This document shows positions 33,337 to 43,137 of a stretch of DNA of 64,000 nucleotides, in pieces. The position numbers and the translations under genes were made by a program. The DNA comes from Prevotella sp. P3-122 (GTDB lineage Bacteria > Bacteroidota > Bacteroidia > Bacteroidales > Bacteroidaceae), in assembly GCF_002251365.1 (NCBI RefSeq), contig NZ_NPJH01000005.1:1-64000 (forward strand). Direction: 5' to 3'. The notes beneath the pieces are model-generated. The model was not told the origin of the DNA. It did no database searches and saw nothing but the letters and a program-made list of their open reading frames with translations. Numbering within the stretch: position 1 is the first letter of the stretch; the number at the start of each line of letters is the position of its first letter.

Positions 33337-34325
33337 AGCCATTTGTTTTCCTTATACCATTTGATGGTCTCGTGTGTGCCACGCTGCAGGTCGTATTGCG
33401 GACGATAGCCCAGTTCGGTAATGGCAGGCTTTATGTCGCACCGCCAGTTGCGTTGCTTAAGAATGTTGAACTTGTCGCGGTTGAGGGCCGACACCTTGCC
33501 TGTTGCCTTGCTTATTCGCTCTGCTATGGTTGTAACGGCCTTCAGAACCCAGATGGGTGCTGTTATGCGTATCCACCATGGCTTGCCCAGCTCTTCGTGT
33601 ATGTAGTTGCTGAAATCGGTAGAGTGGTATACATTGCCGTCGGAAAGGAAATATTTGTGTCCGTCGCGTCCCTTCTCCAGTGCGAGGAATACCGCCTGCA
33701 CCACATCCATGACATACACGAACGTTATGTCCTGGCGCTTGTAGCCCACGGCGAAGTCCATGTGCCGGCTTATGCTCTGTGCCATGAGGAAGTAGTCTTT
33801 CTCCCTTGGGCCATAGACACCAGTCGGTCTGAGCGTCACACAAGGGAATGACTCCAGGCTGTCTATGTATTTCTCCGCCTCAAGCTTGCTGCGTCCGTAT
33901 TCTGTGTTTGGCTGTGGTGTGTCCTGATTGCTTATCTCCGCATACGGCATCTTCTCCCTGATGGCTCCGAAGACGCTTAACGAACTTATGAATACCATTC
34001 TCTTTATTGGTATGCCCATGTTGATGATGGTGTTGACAAGATGGCGTGTACCCTCGGTGTTGACCTTCCGGAAATCGGCAGGGTTGCTGCATTTGGTAAC
34101 TCCCGCTGCATGAACGACATAATCAAACACGTGCCCTGTGAGTTGTTCTCGCAGTCTGTCCTCCGAGCTCAGGTCAAGCTCGATAAAGTTTATTCTCTTG
34201 TCTGAGAGGTATTCGCGGCTGCTGCTCTTTCGTACTGCTGCCCACACTTCCATACCTCTGTCGATAGCTTCCTTTACTATGAAGCTGCCAATGAAACCAC
34301 TGGCACCTGTAACTAATATCTTCAT
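33333..34325 (-). CDS. NAD-dependent epimerase/dehydratase (extended SDR)
   Basis: A 330-residue extended short-chain dehydrogenase. The NAD(P)-binding GASGFIGSF is at 8-16, DLSSEDRL follows strand three, and the catalytic Tyr-x3-Lys is YGRSK near 143-147 with Ser upstream (SSLSVFG). The family makes nucleotide sugars or reduces sterol-like or dihydroflavonol-like substrates; the specific reaction is unknown. It is coupled to the Aur1/PAP2-like gene. The start at 34325 (MKILVTGAS) was chosen over the longest frame by the Rossmann motif and a TACCTTTG box at 34358-34365. Confidence 0.87.
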   Translation of the reverse strand: MKILVTGASGFIGSFIVKEAIDRGMEVWAAVRKSSSREYLSDKRINFIELDLSSEDRLREQLTGHVFDYVVHAAGVTKCSNPADFRKVNTEGTRHLVNTIINMGIPIKRMVFISSLSVFGAIREKMPYAEISNQDTPQPNTEYGRSKLEAEKYIDSLESFPCVTLRPTGVYGPREKDYFLMAQSISRHMDFAVGYKRQDITFVYVMDVVQAVFLALEKGRDGHKYFLSDGNVYHSTDFSNYIHEELGKPWWIRITAPIWVLKAVTTIAERISKATGKVSALNRDKFNILKQRNWRCDIKPAITELGYRPQYDLQRGTHETIKWYKENKWL

Positions 34326-34357
34326 CAAAATGAAATGCGATGGTAATATAAATGTTA

Positions 34358-34365
34358 CAAAGGTA
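34358..34365 (-). promoter_or_regulatory. -7 promoter element for the epimerase-PAP2 pair
   Basis: TACCTTTG on the minus strand, 33 bases before the ATG. Confidence 0.55.
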
Positions 34366-34458
34366 ATAAAATCCCGTTTAATTGCAAAATATTCCAAACG
34401 AAATAACAATTTATCAGTTTTATTTCGTTACTTTGTATTCAACTAATATCTATAAATC

Positions 34459-36666
34459 ATGGGAAAAGCTAAAAGAATGGCCAAGCGCATGGGCAAGAAG
34501 CAAATAGTGGAGAAATTGTCGGAGTTGTTCTCGTCACAGCCGGGTAAGTCACTATCCTTTAAAGATATATTCAAGGCACTTAAACTGGTTACGCATCCGC
34601 TAAAGATGCTTGCCATGGATACTATGGAGGAGATGGCTTGGGACGATTATCTAGTCAAGACATCCGATAACTCATACAAGCTCAATACCAATGGGCAGGT
34701 GCAGGAGGGAACGTTCGTGAGGAAGCTCAACGGCAAGAACTCCTTCTTACCGGCAGATGGTGGCAAGCCCATCTTTGTGGCTGAGCGCAACTCCATGGGT
34801 GCGCTCAATGGCGACAAGGTGAGGGTAAGCTTCATGGCCCGCCGCACCAACCATATCAAGGAAGCGCAGGTAATAGAGGTTCTTGAGAGAGCCAAGGACA
34901 CATTTGTCGGAAGATTGATGGTAGACAGCGATATAGCATATCTCGTACCGCAGAACGATGTGTTCTCGCACAATATAATCATCCCCAAGAAAAAGATTAA
35001 GGGGGGAAAGACAGACGACAAGGCTCTGGTAAGAATTGTACAATGGCCTGACGAGGAACGGAAGAGTCCTGTTGGAGAGGTTATAGACGTGCTCGGACAG
35101 AGTGGTGACAACGATGTAGAGATGAACACCATCCTTGCTCAGTACGGACTGCCGTACAAATATCCGAAGGCCGTAGAGGATGCCGCAGCCAAGATTACCG
35201 GAGAGATTACTCCCGAGGACCTTGCCGAGCGAGAGGACTTTAGGGATGTTTTCACATGCACTATTGACCCGCGTGATGCCAAGGACTTCGATGATGCGCT
35301 TTCAATAAGGAAACTCGACAGCGGACTGTGGGAGGTTGGCGTGCATATTGCCGACGTGTCGCATTACGTTACCGAGGGAAGCATCATCGACAAGGAGGCC
35401 GTAAAGAGGGCCACGTCGGTATATCTCGTCGACCGTACTATTCCTATGTTGCCAGAACACCTTTGCAACTTTGTATGCTCGTTGCGTCCCGACGAGGAGA
35501 AGCTGTGCTACAGTGCGATTTTTGACCTTGACGATGATGCCAATGTCAAGAACTACCGCATAAGGCATACCGTAATAAAGAGTGACAGAAGGTATGCCTA
35601 TGAGGAGGTGCAGCAGATACTTGAGGACAACGGAGTCGTTGACGGCACTGGGCAGCCCGCTCCACCCGCTACTCCCGACAAGCCGTACCGTGGAGAGAAT
35701 GCAGCCTTGCTCATCAAGCTTGACGAGCTGGCCAAGAAGCTCAGGGCGGCAAGGTTCAGGAATGGTGCGGTGAAGTTTGATTCAGAGGAACTGCACTTTG
35801 ATGTCGACGAAAAGGGAAAGCCCATACGCTGCTACTACAAGCGTTCGAAAGATGCCAACAAGCTCATCGAGGAGTTCATGCTGCTTGCCAACCGTACCGT
35901 TGCCGAGAGCATAGGCAAGGTTGCCAAGGGCAAGAAGGCAAAGACATTGCCATATCGTATACACGACAATCCTGACCCACAGAAGCTGGAGACGCTCAGG
36001 CAGTTTATCGTAAAGTTTGGCTATAAGGTGAAGACAGAGGGTACACGCGGGGCTATGGCCAAGAGCCTTAACAAGCTTATGGACGACTCCGACGGCAAGC
36101 CAGAGCAGAAGGTTATACAGAGGGTGGCACTAAGGGCTATGATGAAGGCTAAATATTCCGTACACAACATCGGACACTTCGGTCTCGCCTTCGACTATTA
36201 TACCCATTTCACCTCACCCATCAGACGCTATCCCGACACCATGGTTCACAGGCTTCTGACCAAGTATCAGGCTGGTGGACGCTCGGCCAACGAGAAGCAT
36301 TACGAGGAACTGTGCAAGCATAGCTCTGACATGGAGCAGATAGCACAGAACGCAGAGCGTGACTCGATAAAGTACAAGATGGTTGAGTTCATGGCCGACA
36401 AGATAGGCGAGACTTACGACGCGCATATCAGCGGAATAACAAGCTACGGCATATATGCCGAGATTGACGAGAACCATTGTGAGGGCATGGTGCCCATGCG
36501 CGACCTTGATGACGACTACTACGACTTCGACGAGCGCAACTTCTGTCTTGTTGGCCGCCGCCGTCACCACAAATACCAGCTTGGTGACAAGATAAGGATT
36601 AAGGTGGCATCAGCCAATGTGGAGAAGAAGCAGCTCGACTTTGTCTTGGCGGCGAGCAAGAAATAG
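34459..36666 (+). CDS. rnr: Ribonuclease R
   Basis: A processive 3'-to-5' exoribonuclease that degrades structured RNA. The 735-residue chain has an N-terminal helix-turn-helix-like region (about 10-60), cold-shock domains, the RNB catalytic domain with TIDPRDAKDFDDAL near 267-280 (metal-binding Asp residues) and the HFTSPIRRYPD segment near 584-595, and a C-terminal S1 domain (about 645-730) without the long basic tail of the E. coli enzyme. It is divergent from the epimerase gene and followed by the hemolysin III gene. Confidence 0.95.
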   Translation: MGKAKRMAKRMGKKQIVEKLSELFSSQPGKSLSFKDIFKALKLVTHPLKMLAMDTMEEMAWDDYLVKTSDNSYKLNTNGQVQEGTFVRKLNGKNSFLPADGGKPIFVAERNSMGALNGDKVRVSFMARRTNHIKEAQVIEVLERAKDTFVGRLMVDSDIAYLVPQNDVFSHNIIIPKKKIKGGKTDDKALVRIVQWPDEERKSPVGEVIDVLGQSGDNDVEMNTILAQYGLPYKYPKAVEDAAAKITGEITPEDLAEREDFRDVFTCTIDPRDAKDFDDALSIRKLDSGLWEVGVHIADVSHYVTEGSIIDKEAVKRATSVYLVDRTIPMLPEHLCNFVCSLRPDEEKLCYSAIFDLDDDANVKNYRIRHTVIKSDRRYAYEEVQQILEDNGVVDGTGQPAPPATPDKPYRGENAALLIKLDELAKKLRAARFRNGAVKFDSEELHFDVDEKGKPIRCYYKRSKDANKLIEEFMLLANRTVAESIGKVAKGKKAKTLPYRIHDNPDPQKLETLRQFIVKFGYKVKTEGTRGAMAKSLNKLMDDSDGKPEQKVIQRVALRAMMKAKYSVHNIGHFGLAFDYYTHFTSPIRRYPDTMVHRLLTKYQAGGRSANEKHYEELCKHSSDMEQIAQNAERDSIKYKMVEFMADKIGETYDAHISGITSYGIYAEIDENHCEGMVPMRDLDDDYYDFDERNFCLVGRRRHHKYQLGDKIRIKVASANVEKKQLDFVLAASKK

Positions 36667-36704
36667 GATTGCAGTGAGGCTTTTTAATATCCGACTAACA
36701 GGAC

Positions 36705-37355
36705 ATGAAGATACATTTCAACCATAAGGAAGAACTCTGGAACTCATGGTCGCACGCCGGAGGCATAGCCATGGGCGCAATAGTGGGTATCGTCTTCCTT
36801 GTGTGGTGTGTGCAGGGCGAGAACGGATGGGCAACGGCGGGCATAATACTCTACCTCTTCGGCATGCTCATGTCGTATCTCGCATCTACAGTTTACCATG
36901 CGTTGTCTGCCTGGAGCAAGTGGAAGGAAAGGTTGCGCAAATGGGATCATGCGGCAATATACTGGAATATTGCTGGCAGCTACTCGCCGATAACCCTGAT
37001 TGCCCTGCGCGATCAGGGGTATTGGGGATGGGCGTTGTTTATATTTGTATGGACGGCGGCCATTGTGGGAACGGTGATGAGCTTCGTAAAGCTAAAGGAC
37101 CACAGCAATCTCGAGACACTATGCTTCGTAGGCATGGGAATGAGCGTGCTGGTGGCCTTCAAGCCACTTGTCGACAGCGTATCGCCAGCTGCCGTTATGT
37201 GGATAATAGGGGAGGGGATAGCCTATATCACGGGAGCTGTCTTCTACAGCCTGAATAAGAAGCGGTTCATGCATACCGTCTTCCACTTTTTCGTTCTGCT
37301 CGGTAGTCTGTGCCATATCATTGCCGTATGGGACATTTTGATGGAATATTTGTAA
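36705..37355 (+). CDS. Hemolysin III family (YqfA/PAQR) membrane protein
   Basis: A 216-residue protein with seven predicted membrane helices. It has the PAQR-family motifs: ASTVYHAL near 63-70, a helix pair with AAIYWNIAGSYSP (about 87-99), and a C-terminal MHTVFHFFVLLGSLCHI with the second conserved His pair. The three His residues and an acidic one are expected to bind zinc. The name is historical; hydrolytic activity on lipids or membrane homeostasis is suspected for bacterial members. It follows rnr by 38 bases and may be co-transcribed. Confidence 0.9.
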   Translation: MKIHFNHKEELWNSWSHAGGIAMGAIVGIVFLVWCVQGENGWATAGIILYLFGMLMSYLASTVYHALSAWSKWKERLRKWDHAAIYWNIAGSYSPITLIALRDQGYWGWALFIFVWTAAIVGTVMSFVKLKDHSNLETLCFVGMGMSVLVAFKPLVDSVSPAAVMWIIGEGIAYITGAVFYSLNKKRFMHTVFHFFVLLGSLCHIIAVWDILMEYL

Positions 37356-37372
37356 ATATCATTTTAAATTCG

Positions 37373-37380
37373 TAACTTTG
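37373..37380 (+). promoter_or_regulatory. -7 promoter element for mutS
   Basis: TAACTTTG on the plus strand, 40 bases before the mutS ATG. Confidence 0.6.
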
Positions 37381-37420
37381 CCGCTACGTTCGAAAATTAG
37401 GAAACTTATCTTCAGATAAT

Positions 37421-40045
37421 ATGGCAAAGACAGAGAAGGGACTGACGCCGATGATGCAGCAGTTCCTTAACTTAAAGTCCAAACATCCAGATGCCCTGCT
37501 GCTGTTCAGGTGTGGGGACTTTTACGAGACTTATTGCGACGATGCTATCGAGGCATCGGGCATTCTTGGCATAACGCTCACGAGAAGGAGCAACGGCAAC
37601 GGACAGAAGGACACTCCCATGGCAGGATTTCCCTATCATGCCCTCGATACCTATCTGCCGAAACTTATTAGGGCAGGCAAGCGAGTGGCCATCTGTGACC
37701 AGCTTGAGGACCCGAAGCTTACCAAGAAACTTGTCAAGAGAGGCATCACGGAGCTTGTGACGCCAGGTGTCGCCATGTCCGACAACGTCCTCAACTACAA
37801 GGAGAACAATTTCCTTGCGGCTGTGCATTTTGGTAAGGGCGCATGCGGAGTGAGTTTCCTCGACATCTCTACAGGCGAGTTCCTGACAGGGCAGGGCACC
37901 TACGACTACATAGAGAAGCTGCTTGGCAACTTCTCGCCAAAGGAGGTGCTGTACACAAGGGGACGCAAGCAGGATTTCGAACGCTACTTCGGCAACAAGT
38001 TTTGTGTCTTTGAGATGGACGAGTGGGTGTTCACGGAGCAGAACGCAAGGCAGAAACTGCTAAAGCATTTTGGAACGAAGTCGCTCAAGGGCTTCGGTGT
38101 CGACCATCTGCACAGCGGCATAGTGGCAGCAGGAGCCATCATGCAATATCTGGAGATTACGCAACACACAAGTATCTCGCATATAACATCGCTATCAAGA
38201 ATAGAAGAGGACAAGTATGTCCGGCTCGATAAGTTCACCATACGCTCGCTTGAATTGCTCCAGCCCATGCAGGATGATGGGGCGAGTCTGCTCAATGTCA
38301 TCGACAGGACAGTAACGCCTATGGGAGGCCGACTGCTTCGCCGATGGGTTGTGTTTCCGCTCAAGGATGAGTCTCCGATAAGACAAAGGCTCGACATGGT
38401 TGAGCATTTCTACCGCGAGCCAGATATAAGAGAGGTGATAGATGAGCAACTACATCGCATAGGCGACCTGGAGCGCATCATCTCGAAGATTGCCGTGGGA
38501 AGGGTGTCACCAAGGGAGGTGGTGCAGCTGAAGACGGCCCTTGAAGCTTTGGCTCCTATAAAGAGGGCCTGTTTGGAAGCCGACAGCAAGGGACTGAACA
38601 TGATGGGTGAGCAACTGAACCTGTGCGAGAGCATCAGGGAGAGGATAGAAAGGGAGATACAGCCAGACCCTCCGCAGCTTGTCGCTAAGGGTGATGTCAT
38701 AGCTACAGGCTACTGCAAGGAGCTGGACGAGCTGAGGGAGATATCGCATAACGGCAGAGGATATCTGCTCGAGATACAGCAGCGAGAGAGCGAGGCTACG
38801 GGAATAGCATCGCTAAAAGTGGGCTACAACAACGTCTTCGGCTACTATCTGGAGGTTAGGAATACGTATAAGGACAAGGTACCGGCAGAGTGGGTGAGAA
38901 AGCAGACCTTGGCTCAGGCCGAGAGGTATATCACTCAGGAACTGAAGGAATACGAGGAGAAAATACTCGGTGCTGACGAGAAGATAGTGGCACTTGAGAC
39001 AAAACTCTTCAACGAGCTTGTGGTAGACATTCAGGAGTTCATGCCGCAGATACAGATTGACGCCAACGTGGTGGCTCATCTCGACGTTTTGCTGGGCTTT
39101 GCAAAGACATCTGAGGAACACAGGTATGTCAGACCGGTGGTTGACTCGTCGGACGTAATAGACCTCAAGCAGGCACGACATCCCGTCATCGAGATGCAAT
39201 TGCCAGTAGGGGAGAGGTATGTGCCCAACGACATATTGCTCGACAGCGAGAAACAGCAGATAATAATCATAACAGGACCAAACATGGCAGGAAAGTCCGC
39301 TCTGTTGCGTCAAACGGCTCTCGTGGTACTGATGGCGCAGATGGGGTGCTTCGTGCCCGCAGAGAGCGCGAGAATAGGCTTGGTGGACAAAATATTCACA
39401 CGAGTGGGAGCGTCAGACAATATCTCGCTCGGAGAATCTACGTTTATGGTGGAGATGACCGAGGCATCTGACATTCTAAATAATGCCACACCCCGCTCGC
39501 TGGTGCTGTTCGATGAGCTGGGACGCGGAACGTCTACTTATGACGGCATATCCATAGCCTGGGCCATAGTAGAGTATCTTCACGAGCAACCGAGAGCCCG
39601 GGCCAGGACACTCTTTGCCACGCACTATCATGAGCTTAACGAGATGGAGAAGAACTTCCCAAGGATAAAGAACTACAATGTGAGTGTGAAGGAGGTCGAT
39701 GGTAAGGTTATCTTCCTGCGAACGCTTGTCAGGGGAGGGTCTGAGCACTCGTTCGGTATACATGTTGCCGAGATTGCCGGTATGCCGAGAAGTATCGTCA
39801 AGCGTGCGAACGTTATATTGCAGCAGCTTGAGGCCGACAACTCCCAGGTGGGAAGCGTTGGCAAGCCGTCGACGGGAAATATTGCCCAAACAAGAGAGGG
39901 CGTACAGCTGAGTTTCTTCCAGCTTGACGACCCCGTGCTGAGCCAGATAAGGGACGAGATACTGCACGCCGACATCAATAACCTCACTCCCGTTGAGGCG
40001 CTGAACAAGCTTAATGACATTAAGAAGATACTGACAGGCAGGTAG
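37421..40045 (+). CDS. mutS: DNA mismatch repair protein MutS
   Basis: Recognises mismatches and recruits MutL. The 874-residue protein has the N-terminal mismatch domain with the Phe-x-Glu motif (FYETY, about 31-35), a connector, lever and clamp regions, and a C-terminal ATPase with Walker A GPNMAGKS near 618, [10 protein letters not shown] and [12 protein letters not shown]. The C-terminal tail holds QLSFF at 829-833, a good sliding-clamp-binding motif, and a final helical dimer segment. Normal MutS1 length. A promoter box precedes it and a hairpin follows at 40143. Confidence 0.97.
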   Translation: MAKTEKGLTPMMQQFLNLKSKHPDALLLFRCGDFYETYCDDAIEASGILGITLTRRSNGNGQKDTPMAGFPYHALDTYLPKLIRAGKRVAICDQLEDPKLTKKLVKRGITELVTPGVAMSDNVLNYKENNFLAAVHFGKGACGVSFLDISTGEFLTGQGTYDYIEKLLGNFSPKEVLYTRGRKQDFERYFGNKFCVFEMDEWVFTEQNARQKLLKHFGTKSLKGFGVDHLHSGIVAAGAIMQYLEITQHTSISHITSLSRIEEDKYVRLDKFTIRSLELLQPMQDDGASLLNVIDRTVTPMGGRLLRRWVVFPLKDESPIRQRLDMVEHFYREPDIREVIDEQLHRIGDLERIISKIAVGRVSPREVVQLKTALEALAPIKRACLEADSKGLNMMGEQLNLCESIRERIEREIQPDPPQLVAKGDVIATGYCKELDELREISHNGRGYLLEIQQRESEATGIASLKVGYNNVFGYYLEVRNTYKDKVPAEWVRKQTLAQAERYITQELKEYEEKILGADEKIVALETKLFNELVVDIQEFMPQIQIDANVVAHLDVLLGFAKTSEEHRYVRPVVDSSDVIDLKQARHPVIEMQLPVGERYVPNDILLDSEKQQIIIITGPNMAGKSALLRQTALVVLMAQMGCFVPAESARIGLVDKIFTRVGASDNISLGESTFMVEMTEASDILNNATPRSLVLFDELGRGTSTYDGISIAWAIVEYLHEQPRARARTLFATHYHELNEMEKNFPRIKNYNVSVKEVDGKVIFLRTLVRGGSEHSFGIHVAEIAGMPRSIVKRANVILQQLEADNSQVGSVGKPSTGNIAQTREGVQLSFFQLDDPVLSQIRDEILHADINNLTPVEALNKLNDIKKILTGR

Positions 40046-40142
40046 AGGGCAAAATACACCCGGGTGAGTGACCGGTCTCACCTGCTTGAGTAGCCTATCT
40101 CACCTACGTGTGTTGCTTATTTTACCTACGTGCGCTGTAACT

Positions 40143-40178
40143 AACACGGGCTGCAAGTCGATGCTTGCAGCCCGTGTT
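40143..40178. terminator. Bidirectional terminator between mutS and the secreted-protein gene
   Basis: A perfect 15-base GC-rich inverted repeat (AACACGGGCTGCAAG, 40143-40157, with 40164-40178) around a six-base loop, placed between two convergent genes. Confidence 0.85.
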
Positions 40179-40204
40179 GGTTATTGGATAATTATGGTCT
40201 TGTC

Positions 40205-42904
40205 TTATTTAACGAGTACTTTCCTTACGCTTCCGTCGGCCATCTTGACGATGTTGATGCCACGCTGCATCTTCTGGATGCGTGTACCGTTGATGCTGTA
40301 GATGCCAGCAGGAACAGCCTTCTGTCCGGCAGCCTCGCTGTTGATATCCTCGATACCTGTAGCAAGCTGGTTCTCGCGTGCTGCTGACTTCTCGCCGTGG
40401 TTCATGATGTAGATGTCGTAGAAGCCTGCCTTAGAGTTGCCGTCAGCGATGCGTGTGCGCACGTATACCTCGTCGCTGCCCTCATAGCTGCGGGTGAACT
40501 TCTTGTACAGACGCTGGGTTGCGAGCACGCAGGTGTCGCCAATCTGCTCCCACTCTACGCTGTCCTTGGAAACCTCGAAAACGATTAATGGTGAGCCGCC
40601 GCTGTTACCGTTGGAGATGAATGAAACTACGTCGAATGGACCAGCATGCTTTGTGGTTGTGGCGATGACGCCATTGCGTGGATTGTTGGTGTTCCATTCG
40701 CCAATGTTGATGTAGTAGTTTGTGACAAGTGTGTCAAGGTCGTCAACAGTTGCGGGATTGTATGCTGTGCCTACGCCGATAACCTTGCCGGGCTTGATAT
40801 TCTCCCATATCATAACGTGACCGCGGGATACTATCTTCCAACCGTTACCGAAGTCTACGGTCTCCTCTGGGTTCAGTTTAGTATATACGATAGAGTCCTG
40901 ACCGTCAGAACCTGTTACGACTTCAGCTGACGATTCGTCGTAGTAAGAATATGCAGACTTGTCCTTACCCCATGTGAAGTAGTACTTTGTAGATGTAGAG
41001 CCACCGTTGTATTCTGTTGGGTTGGCGTCCATGTGTGCAACTTCGTCTATGCGCAGTTGGGCATTACGGATAAGGATGTCCTCTGTTGCCAGCTCACTCT
41101 GGACATATGCCTCGCTGATGGCGAATGCAGAGATGGTCTTGCTGTCGGTGAAGGTGAGGGGTTCTGTGTACTTGGAGCAGCTTGTGCTGTCTGTGCTTGC
41201 AGAATAGTTATACCAGATGGTAGCGTCGGGAGTCTCGCAGCTGATGGTAACGACGGTCTTGCCATCGAGCAACTCGGATGTGATGACAGGTGCTGCGGCC
41301 TGGTTCTTCATTTCTACGAGTATCTCGGCAGCATCGCTGAGATTGTAGCCCTCTGCTATGGCAGCAGCCTTGACAGTTGTCTCGGCGGTAAGGTTGAATG
41401 GGCCTTCATACAGAGTGCTCTCTGTTGTTGGGTCAGTACCGTCGGTGGTGTAGTAGATCTTTGCGCTGGTGTTTGCGCACTTGATGGTTACGTTGGTATT
41501 GAGATTCTTATATTCCAGGCTGAAAGTAGGAGTTGGAACTTTTGTAATCTCACTCTTCGAGTCTGCTACCATGCTGATGGCGTTGTTAAGCAGGGTAGTG
41601 GTGGCGTCAGCCTCCTGGTAAGCATCTGCGAGTGCTTCCTGTGTCAATGGCAGGTACAGGTAACCGTTGTGATAGATGTTGTGGGCGTGTGAGATAACAA
41701 TGTCTTTTTCCGTGTCGGTAATAATAATGTCATCGTCAGCGAAATATGAGCCGAGATTTACACCTGTTACCGGTGTGCCATTGGTCAATACTATACCAGA
41801 ATAACCTTCTTCCAGTCCTGCTTCCGTATTTGGTATGAGGGTGATGTTGTCGAAGAGGTCGTTATTTGGAACGTTGGTCTTGCCGAAGCTGCCAGCCTGT
41901 ACAGCCTCACCATACTGCTCGCCCCAAGCTGCGTACAGGCTGGGGTTGAGGTTGAGCACGGGTGTCCATGGCATAGCCTCTTTGAGAACGCCAACGATGC
42001 TGTTGTCGGCGGCTATGGTAGAGCTTGCAATTGTAACATCGAAGCCTTGCAGAGAGTCGGCCGTAACTTCACTAATATCGCCGGTAACATCAATGGCTGT
42101 CACTTGATATGCCTCGTTGGCAGAAATGAGAGTGAGAGCGTTGTCAGCATCTGCGCTACCGCCATATAGGTAGCCAATCTTTGTCTTGCTGTCGTTGGGG
42201 TCATCACCCTCGCCTGCAATCATATAATAGATGTGGCAGCCGTTGGTTGACTTGATGGTTACTGCTGTGTAGTCGTCAACGTCGGGGGTATCATCAGGTA
42301 TGTCGTAAACCACCTCGTTGAAGAATTTTGGTGTCTGGTTACCCTCGGTAGCGGTCAGGGTTACTCCGTCAACAACAACGTTGATACCACGGGCCTCTGT
42401 GTTCTTGTGTGACTCAACACCTATGCGCAGAGTTGTGCCTTTCAGCACCTGCTTGATTTTGAATGTCAGTCCCTTGCCGTTGAGCCAGATGAAGCCTCCG
42501 TAGGCTGGATACATACCGTTGGGAGAACCTTCGTTTTCTGCCTGGGGATAGCCGGTAGCAAGAATAAGACCTTTGGCTTTGATGCCTTTCATGTCCAATC
42601 CTGATAATTCCGGAATAGGTACTTCTTCACCGTTGACAATAGTTACGGCTTCATTGTCTGCATTGACGGTAGAACCATTGTCGGCACACCAGAATGTGGA
42701 ACCGAATTTTCCTGATTGGGTAGCATCTTTCTCCCAGTCGCGCCAATGTGCAGCCGTACCGTTTTGTTCCATGTCGGCATACAGGTTGGCTACAGTTGCA
42801 GAGCTAAAGCCTTCTCTGAAGTCCCAAGTCTTGCGGACCTTCTGAGCGTTTGCACTAACGGCCAATAGCAGGCCGAGTGCTGCTAAAGTAAACGTCTTGT
42901 TCAT
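40205..42904 (-). CDS. Secreted protein with CHB_HEX_C-type repeats and T9SS-type C-tail
   Basis: An 899-residue exported protein of unknown role. The signal peptide ends at VSANA (20), with Gln21 as the mature start. Two chitobiase/beta-hexosaminidase C-terminal-type beta modules lie at 457-533 (with YYTTDGTDPT) and 536-612. The N-terminal 440 residues and the 620-850 region are predicted beta-rich and unassigned. The final 45 residues (TGIEDIN, then GIYSINGTRI and a Lys/Val-rich end) look like a Prevotella-style T9SS sorting tail. It is probably surface-attached or released through the T9SS that includes PorZ. The hydrolase suggestion from the module name should not be over-read; no catalytic domain is seen. 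Confidence 0.8.
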   Translation of the reverse strand: MNKTFTLAALGLLLAVSANAQKVRKTWDFREGFSSATVANLYADMEQNGTAAHWRDWEKDATQSGKFGSTFWCADNGSTVNADNEAVTIVNGEEVPIPELSGLDMKGIKAKGLILATGYPQAENEGSPNGMYPAYGGFIWLNGKGLTFKIKQVLKGTTLRIGVESHKNTEARGINVVVDGVTLTATEGNQTPKFFNEVVYDIPDDTPDVDDYTAVTIKSTNGCHIYYMIAGEGDDPNDSKTKIGYLYGGSADADNALTLISANEAYQVTAIDVTGDISEVTADSLQGFDVTIASSTIAADNSIVGVLKEAMPWTPVLNLNPSLYAAWGEQYGEAVQAGSFGKTNVPNNDLFDNITLIPNTEAGLEEGYSGIVLTNGTPVTGVNLGSYFADDDIIITDTEKDIVISHAHNIYHNGYLYLPLTQEALADAYQEADATTTLLNNAISMVADSKSEITKVPTPTFSLEYKNLNTNVTIKCANTSAKIYYTTDGTDPTTESTLYEGPFNLTAETTVKAAAIAEGYNLSDAAEILVEMKNQAAAPVITSELLDGKTVVTISCETPDATIWYNYSASTDSTSCSKYTEPLTFTDSKTISAFAISEAYVQSELATEDILIRNAQLRIDEVAHMDANPTEYNGGSTSTKYYFTWGKDKSAYSYYDESSAEVVTGSDGQDSIVYTKLNPEETVDFGNGWKIVSRGHVMIWENIKPGKVIGVGTAYNPATVDDLDTLVTNYYINIGEWNTNNPRNGVIATTTKHAGPFDVVSFISNGNSGGSPLIVFEVSKDSVEWEQIGDTCVLATQRLYKKFTRSYEGSDEVYVRTRIADGNSKAGFYDIYIMNHGEKSAARENQLATGIEDINSEAAGQKAVPAGIYSINGTRIQKMQRGINIVKMADGSVRKVLVK

Positions 42905-43057
42905 GTTCGAATTGTTTTAGGTTTTTTATATGTTTATGATAATTTGTATATCTAGCGTGATGCTTGTATCTCGTTGATTAGGTCAAATTTGTTGTTTGAT
43001 TGTATTCTTTTTTTTGATTATTTAAGTAGTGTTTTGTCCGTAGACAATATATCTTGT

Positions 43058-43101
43058 GGCAAAGATAATTGAATTATTTGTATCATCCAATTATCTTTGC
43101 C
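43058..43101. terminator. Inverted repeat in the 42905-43137 gap
   Basis: GGCAAAGATAATTG (43058-43071) pairs perfectly with 43088-43101 around a 16-base loop. It lies 36 bases past the lgt stop and could terminate lgt. Each arm also contains TATCTTTG (minus at 43060-43067, plus at 43092-43099). The rest of this 233-base gap is AT-rich with no gene. Confidence 0.55.
43060..43067 (-). promoter_or_regulatory. -7 promoter element for the secreted-protein gene
   Basis: TATCTTTG on the minus strand, 155 bases upstream of the start; implies a long untranslated leader if used. Confidence 0.4.
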
Positions 43102-43137
43102 TTTATTTTTTGATAATAAACTTGGTTTTTTGATTTA

